From NCBI GenBank assembly GCA_005889395.1, contig VBFX01000232.1, positions 1 through 10,116 of the forward strand: a stretch of DNA of 10,116 nt, given 5' to 3'. The first letter of the stretch is position 1. Every line of letters starts with the position of its first letter. Below, piece by piece: positions 6,756-10,116 of the stretch. The position numbers and the translations under genes are program-made. Origin of the DNA: Chloroflexota bacterium. Lineage in GTDB: Bacteria > Chloroflexota > Dormibacteria > CF-121. Below the pieces are notes generated by a model. That model was not told the origin of the DNA, searched no databases, and saw nothing but the letters and a program-made list of their open reading frames with translations.

Positions 6756-7428
6756 CACCATCCAGCGGTTGTCCGGGGTGCTCTCGCCCGGTGACGTGAT
6801 CGTGGATGGCGGCAACTCAAATTACAAAGACTCGATACGCCGCGCGGAAGCGCTGCGATCGCAGCAGGTGGAATTCCTCGATACCGGTGTCAGCGGAGGC
6901 ATCTGGGGCCTCAAGGTGGGATTCAACCTCATGGTGGGCGGCAACCAGGCCGTCTTCAAACAGGTCGAGCCGATCTTCAAAACGCTCGCGCCCGCCGACG
7001 GGTACGCGTACGTCGGCCCCTCCGGGGCCGGGCACTACGCCAAGATGGTGCGCAACGGGATCGAGTACTCGATGCTACAGAGCTATGCGGAGGGATTCGA
7101 AATCCTCAAAGCCGCGCCCTTCAATTTCGATCTCGTCCAGCTCGCGCGGCTATGGAACCATGGCAGCGTCATCCGCTCCTGGCTGCTCGAGCTCGCCCAG
7201 GCCGCCTTCGAACGCGATCCGCAGCTGGCACACATCAAGGGCTACGTCGAAGACTCGGGCGAGGGCCGCTGGACGTTGGAGGAGGCGCTCGCGCATGCCG
7301 TGCCCACGCCGGCGCTGGCCATGAGTCTCTTCATGCGATACCGGTCGCGCCAGGAGGATTCATTCAGCGCCAAGGTTCTCGCCGCGCTGCGCAATGAGTT
7401 TGGGGGACACCCCGTCAGGGCGGAATAG
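6697..7428 (+). CDS. gnd: 6-phosphogluconate dehydrogenase, decarboxylating (short type), main part in shifted frame
   Basis: Family sequence starts at 6697 (SLKPPRIFWLMIPAG) and runs to TAG 7426-7428. An intact product oxidises and decarboxylates 6-phosphogluconate to ribulose-5-P and CO2. Counting from the TTG at 6724, seen are VDGGNSNYKDSIRRA (28-41), the catalytic-site GAGHYAKMVRNGIEY with general base Lys107 and acid Glu114, WNHGSVIRSW (144-153), SGEGRWT (178-184), and a C-terminal RYRSRQEDSF segment. This is the roughly 300-residue form, not the roughly 470-residue E. coli form. The TTG at 6724 lies inside the conserved WLMIPAG strand, so it is not the native start and a protein begun there would lack the first nucleotide-binding motif. 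N-terminal plus main parts give about 279 residues, about 20 short. Whether the lesion is real or a sequence error cannot be told here; all other catalytic motifs look undamaged. Confidence 0.85.
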   Translation, partial: SLKPPRIFWLMIPAGPPVDDTIQRLSGVLSPGDVIVDGGNSNYKDSIRRAEALRSQQVEFLDTGVSGGIWGLKVGFNLMVGGNQAVFKQVEPIFKTLAPADGYAYVGPSGAGHYAKMVRNGIEYSMLQSYAEGFEILKAAPFNFDLVQLARLWNHGSVIRSWLLELAQAAFERDPQLAHIKGYVEDSGEGRWTLEEALAHAVPTPALAMSLFMRYRSRQEDSFSAKVLAALRNEFGGHPVRAE

Positions 7429-7431
7429 CGT

Positions 7432-8973
7432 ATGGCCCAGGCCGCCACCGTCTCGCTGACCCAAAATGTCCTGCGCGACGGGCTGATCCTGCCCCGCACA
7501 CCCGACCCGGCGGCCATGGTCATCTTCGGCGCCTCCGGCGACCTGACCGCGCGCAAATTGATGCCGGCGCTCTATAACCTGGCCCTCAACCGCTACCTTC
7601 CGTCGGGCTTCAGCGTGATCGGCGTCGCCGACACGGCGCTCACGGAAGACGAATTCCGCGCCCACATGGAGCAGGCGGTGCAAAAGTACTCACGAAGCCA
7701 GCCAGTCGATCGCGCGGTCTGGCAGAGTCTGGCCGAGGGGATCTCCTACGTCCGGATGCCGTTCGACGATGAGGCGGGGTACGGCCGGCTGGCCGCCGAG
7801 CTCGACCGGCTCGATCGCGAGCGAGGGACCAACGGCAACCGCGTCTTCTACCTGGCGACCGCGCCCCAGTTCTTTTCCGTCATCGTCGACCGGCTCGGCG
7901 CCTCCGGCATCGCCAAGGCCGGCGAGGGATGGAAACGGGTCGTGATCGAGAAGCCATTCGGGAATGACTTGAAGAGCTCACAGGCCCTGAACCACGCGAT
8001 CCACATGGTGTTCAGCGAGCCGCAGATCTACCGCATCGATCACTACCTGGGAAAGGAGACGGTGCAAAACGTCCTCGTGTTCCGTTTTGCCAACGGCATC
8101 TTCGAACCCATCTGGAACCGGCGTTACGTCGACCACGTGCAGATCACGGTCGCGGAAGACATCGGCATCGAACGCCGCGGCAAGTACTACGAGACGGCCG
8201 GCGCCCTTCGTGACATCTTCCAGAACCACCTGATGCAGCTCCTCAGCATCGCCGCCATGGAGGCGCCCCCGAACTTCGACGCGGACAGCGTGCGCGATGA
8301 GAAGGTCAAGGTGCTCAAGTCGATCCACCCGATCGATGTCGCGAATGACGTGGTTCGGGGCCAGTACGGCCCCGGCTGGGTCGGCGGCCAGCAGGTGCCG
8401 GGGTACCGGCAGGAGATGAACGTCTCGCCGACCTCGACCACCGAGACATTCGTGGCCGTGCGCCTCAAGATCGATAACTGGCGCTGGGCCGACACGCCGT
8501 TCTATTTGCGCACCGGCAAGCGGTTGCCGAGCCGGGCCTCCGAGATCGCGATCCAGTTCAAGAACCCGCCGCACCTGCCGTTCGCGAAGACCGCCGTCCA
8601 GGAGTTGACGCCCAACGTACTGGTGATGCGCATCCAACCGCACGAGGGCGCCTCGCTGAAAATCGCGGCCAAGATTCCCGGCCCGGTGATGCGCCTGCGT
8701 ACGGTGAACATGGATTTTTTCTACGGCTCCTCCTTTATGGTCGAGTCCCCGGACGCTTACGAGCGCCTCGTGCTCGACTGCATGCTGGGCGACGCGACGC
8801 TCTTTGCACGGGAGGATGAGGTGGAGCGAGCCTGGGGCCTGGTCGACCGGATCGAAGCCGGCTGGGCGTCGCAACCGCCGCCGGCATTCCCCAACTATCC
8901 CGCCGGGACCTGGGGGCCATCCGAGGTGGACGCGCTGATCCAGCAGGGCGGCCGGCGCTGGCGGCGGCCATGA
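7432..8973 (+). CDS. zwf: Glucose-6-phosphate 1-dehydrogenase
   Basis: A full-length protein of 513 residues that oxidises glucose-6-P to 6-phosphogluconolactone, reducing NAD(P)+. The Rossmann motif FGASGDLTARK is at 32-42, EKPFG at 173-177, the substrate signature RIDHYLGKE at 201-209 (Asp203, His204, Lys208), and the catalytic His266 in DIFQNHLMQL, by analogy with the Leuconostoc enzyme. About 25 residues precede the first beta strand. There is a single cysteine (in LDCMLGD), so disulfide switching as in cyanobacterial Zwf is unlikely. It begins 3 nt after the gnd stop with a modest GGAA 6 nt upstream of the ATG, and its stop overlaps the opcA ATG in ATGA (8970-8973). It probably acts in a complex with OpcA. 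Confidence 0.97.
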   Translation: MAQAATVSLTQNVLRDGLILPRTPDPAAMVIFGASGDLTARKLMPALYNLALNRYLPSGFSVIGVADTALTEDEFRAHMEQAVQKYSRSQPVDRAVWQSLAEGISYVRMPFDDEAGYGRLAAELDRLDRERGTNGNRVFYLATAPQFFSVIVDRLGASGIAKAGEGWKRVVIEKPFGNDLKSSQALNHAIHMVFSEPQIYRIDHYLGKETVQNVLVFRFANGIFEPIWNRRYVDHVQITVAEDIGIERRGKYYETAGALRDIFQNHLMQLLSIAAMEAPPNFDADSVRDEKVKVLKSIHPIDVANDVVRGQYGPGWVGGQQVPGYRQEMNVSPTSTTETFVAVRLKIDNWRWADTPFYLRTGKRLPSRASEIAIQFKNPPHLPFAKTAVQELTPNVLVMRIQPHEGASLKIAAKIPGPVMRLRTVNMDFFYGSSFMVESPDAYERLVLDCMLGDATLFAREDEVERAWGLVDRIEAGWASQPPPAFPNYPAGTWGPSEVDALIQQGGRRWRRP

Positions 8974-10025
8974 AAACCAATCACACCGAACTCAGCGCCC
9001 GGACCTTTGTCGACGTGCACGACATCCAGGAAGAGCTGGACCAGGTGCGCTGGGGCCTGCATACGGACGGCGAAGAGAGCGAGGCTGCGCAGCACGCCGC
9101 GGCCGAAGCCCGAGCCAGCGTTCTCAACCTGGTCACCGTGGTGAGCAACGAGCCCGAGCTGGGCGAAGTCACCCGCGTGCTCGACCGTCTCTCGGTGACC
9201 AACCCGTCGCGGACGCTGATCCTGCTCGCCCAGCACACCCGCGAGGCCGACAAGCTGGAGGCCGAGGTGTCCGCACAGGAGCGGACCGAAAGCGGGCACC
9301 GGGTCAGCACCGAGCGCGTCATTCTGCATGCGCACGGCGAGCCCGCCCGCCACCTGGCGAGCCTGGCGGCGCCATTGCTCATTCCCGATCTTCCCGTCAT
9401 CCTCTGGTGGCCGGGGCGCCCCCAATTCGATTCCCCATTGTTCAATGACCTCTGCGAGCTCGCCGATCGTCTCGTCGTGGATACCGATGAGGGCTTCGAC
9501 GATGCCGACCTGAAACGGCTGCTCGAGGTAGCCCGCCGGGAGAAGGCGCGGGCGTCCATTGGCGACCTCAACTGGGCTCGGCTGATGGCGTGGCGCCACG
9601 TCGCCGCGCAGTTCTTCGACATGCCGAACATGCTCGCTCGCCTGGCCCACATTCGTGGGGTCTCCATCTTTCATGGCAGTGATGGGTCGACCGCCCAGGC
9701 GCGACTGCTGGGCGGGTGGATCCGCAGCCGGATGGCGACGGTGGGCTTGGAGGTGCCGCTGGAATTTCGACCCGATGATTCACTCGAACATGGCGTCCAT
9801 CGTTTCCTCATCTACACCGGCGGCGATGAGGGCTCGGCTCGTTTCAGCATGAGCCGGCTTCGGGGCGGACGCCTTTCCACACAGATCCGGCTCGGTGACC
9901 AGGAGCTCGCCGAGCGAACCGTGCGGCTGGAATCGCGCGCGACCGAGGAGCTGCTCGGCATCGAGCTGACTCTGCCTGGCCACGACGTCCTCTTCGAGCG
10001 GGCGCTGGCCGCCGCGCTGCAGTGA
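8970..10025 (+). CDS. opcA: Glucose-6-phosphate dehydrogenase assembly protein OpcA
   Basis: A 351-residue protein of the OpcA family, which helps assemble or activate Zwf in cyanobacteria and actinobacteria. Visible family features are SVLNLVTVVSN (50-60) followed by RVLDRLSVTNPSRTLILLA (69-87), and the hallmark LLIPDLPVILWWPGRPQFDS (136-155) with its paired tryptophans. A Trp-rich segment (LNWARLMAWRHVAAQFFD) follows and a mixed alpha/beta C-terminus closes the protein. There is no signal peptide or membrane segment, so it is cytoplasmic. It has one cysteine (in FNDLCEL), which argues against the thiol control described for cyanobacterial OpcA. The start lies in the ATGA overlap with zwf and has no clear Shine-Dalgarno, pointing to translational coupling and balanced synthesis of both partners. 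After its TGA the frame stays open to 10070 (see the micro-ORF). Confidence 0.93.
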   Translation: MKTNHTELSARTFVDVHDIQEELDQVRWGLHTDGEESEAAQHAAAEARASVLNLVTVVSNEPELGEVTRVLDRLSVTNPSRTLILLAQHTREADKLEAEVSAQERTESGHRVSTERVILHAHGEPARHLASLAAPLLIPDLPVILWWPGRPQFDSPLFNDLCELADRLVVDTDEGFDDADLKRLLEVARREKARASIGDLNWARLMAWRHVAAQFFDMPNMLARLAHIRGVSIFHGSDGSTAQARLLGGWIRSRMATVGLEVPLEFRPDDSLEHGVHRFLIYTGGDEGSARFSMSRLRGGRLSTQIRLGDQELAERTVRLESRATEELLGIELTLPGHDVLFERALAAALQ

Positions 10026-10031
10026 CCGTCG

Positions 10032-10070
10032 GTGGCCTTCAATAGCAAGAAGAAGAAAAGCAGCCAATGA
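10032..10070 (+). CDS. Possible Lys-rich micro-ORF between opcA and pgl
   Basis: GTG at 10032 opens a 12-codon frame, (M/V)AFNSKKKKSSQ, ending at TGA 10068-10070. That stop overlaps the next ATG in ATGA (10067-10070), the same junction type as zwf-opcA. It lies in the opcA frame, so read-through of the opcA TGA would add a 15-residue basic tail (including the read-through residue). It has no obvious ribosome binding site. It may instead be an untranslated purine-rich spacer serving pgl. Confidence 0.2.
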   Translation: MAFNSKKKKSSQ

Positions 10071-10116
10071 TCGCGCCGGTCAGCCCGGTCACCGTGCCGG
10101 GACCGGCCGAGCTGGC
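10067..10116 (+). CDS. pgl: Probable 6-phosphogluconolactonase, N-terminus only
   Basis: An ATG at 10067 opens a frame to the window edge (16 codons, starting MIAPVSPVTVPGPAELA). An in-frame TAG at 10043 limits earlier starts. A purine-rich run at 10047-10060 lies 6 nt upstream and could bind ribosomes. SolR/DevB-type lactonases often begin with a short strand followed by a 'P-x-x-LA' helix start, which fits. The main support is context: the lactonase is the one missing step between Zwf and Gnd, and pgl often follows opcA. The visible stretch is too short to prove it. Confidence 0.5.
   Translation, partial: MIAPVSPVTVPGPAEL

Noticed and set aside
1..10116. Mobile element, CRISPR array, tRNA, rRNA or phage genes
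   Set aside because: No transposase or integrase motifs, no terminal inverted repeats, no regularly spaced short DNA repeats and no tRNA-like cloverleaf were seen. The repeats at 34-3797 are protein domain repeats.

Overview
The window is GC-rich with dense, same-strand coding. It holds two units: the 3' part of a large repeat-built protein gene (1-3800), and most of an operon for the oxidative pentose phosphate pathway (3913 to beyond the right edge). The operon order is tal-pgi fusion, short-type gnd, zwf, opcA, and a probable pgl. Together with the high GC this suggests a Chloroflexota-like, Dormibacterota-like or related actinobacterial-type lineage, probably environmental. I cannot place it more closely, and this is inference only.

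Region 1-3800 encodes about twelve NHL-type beta-propeller motifs followed by six tandem ASH-like ('choice-of-anchor D') domains, each with a conserved Cys pair. The gene enters from the left edge, so its true start and any signal peptide are outside the window. It is broken near 2890: the reading frame changes and about 106-127 nt of a repeat are missing.

Region 3801-3912 is a short gap with a weak hairpin, a possible 9-codon leader ORF whose stop touches the Shine-Dalgarno, and a strong AGGAGG for tal-pgi. Region 3913-10116 is the operon, with start and stop codons overlapping or nearly so (TAATG, TAG+3 nt, ATGA). The enzymes form a loop. Transaldolase makes fructose-6-P, the fused isomerase converts it to glucose-6-P, Zwf with OpcA oxidises it to 6-phosphogluconolactone, the lactonase opens it, and Gnd decarboxylates 6-phosphogluconate to ribulose-5-P. 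This suits a cyclic pathway making reduced cofactor.

The most notable irregularity is that gnd is also broken, near 6697. About 20 codons of the Rossmann domain are missing and the frame changes. Both broken junctions contain a 7-nt string that makes sense in both frames, as expected of a short-homology deletion or an assembly or amplification error. I found no mobile element, CRISPR, tRNA or rRNA, and no clearly new system. The best leads are the paired deletions, the leader ORF before tal-pgi, and a Lys-rich micro-ORF between opcA and pgl.
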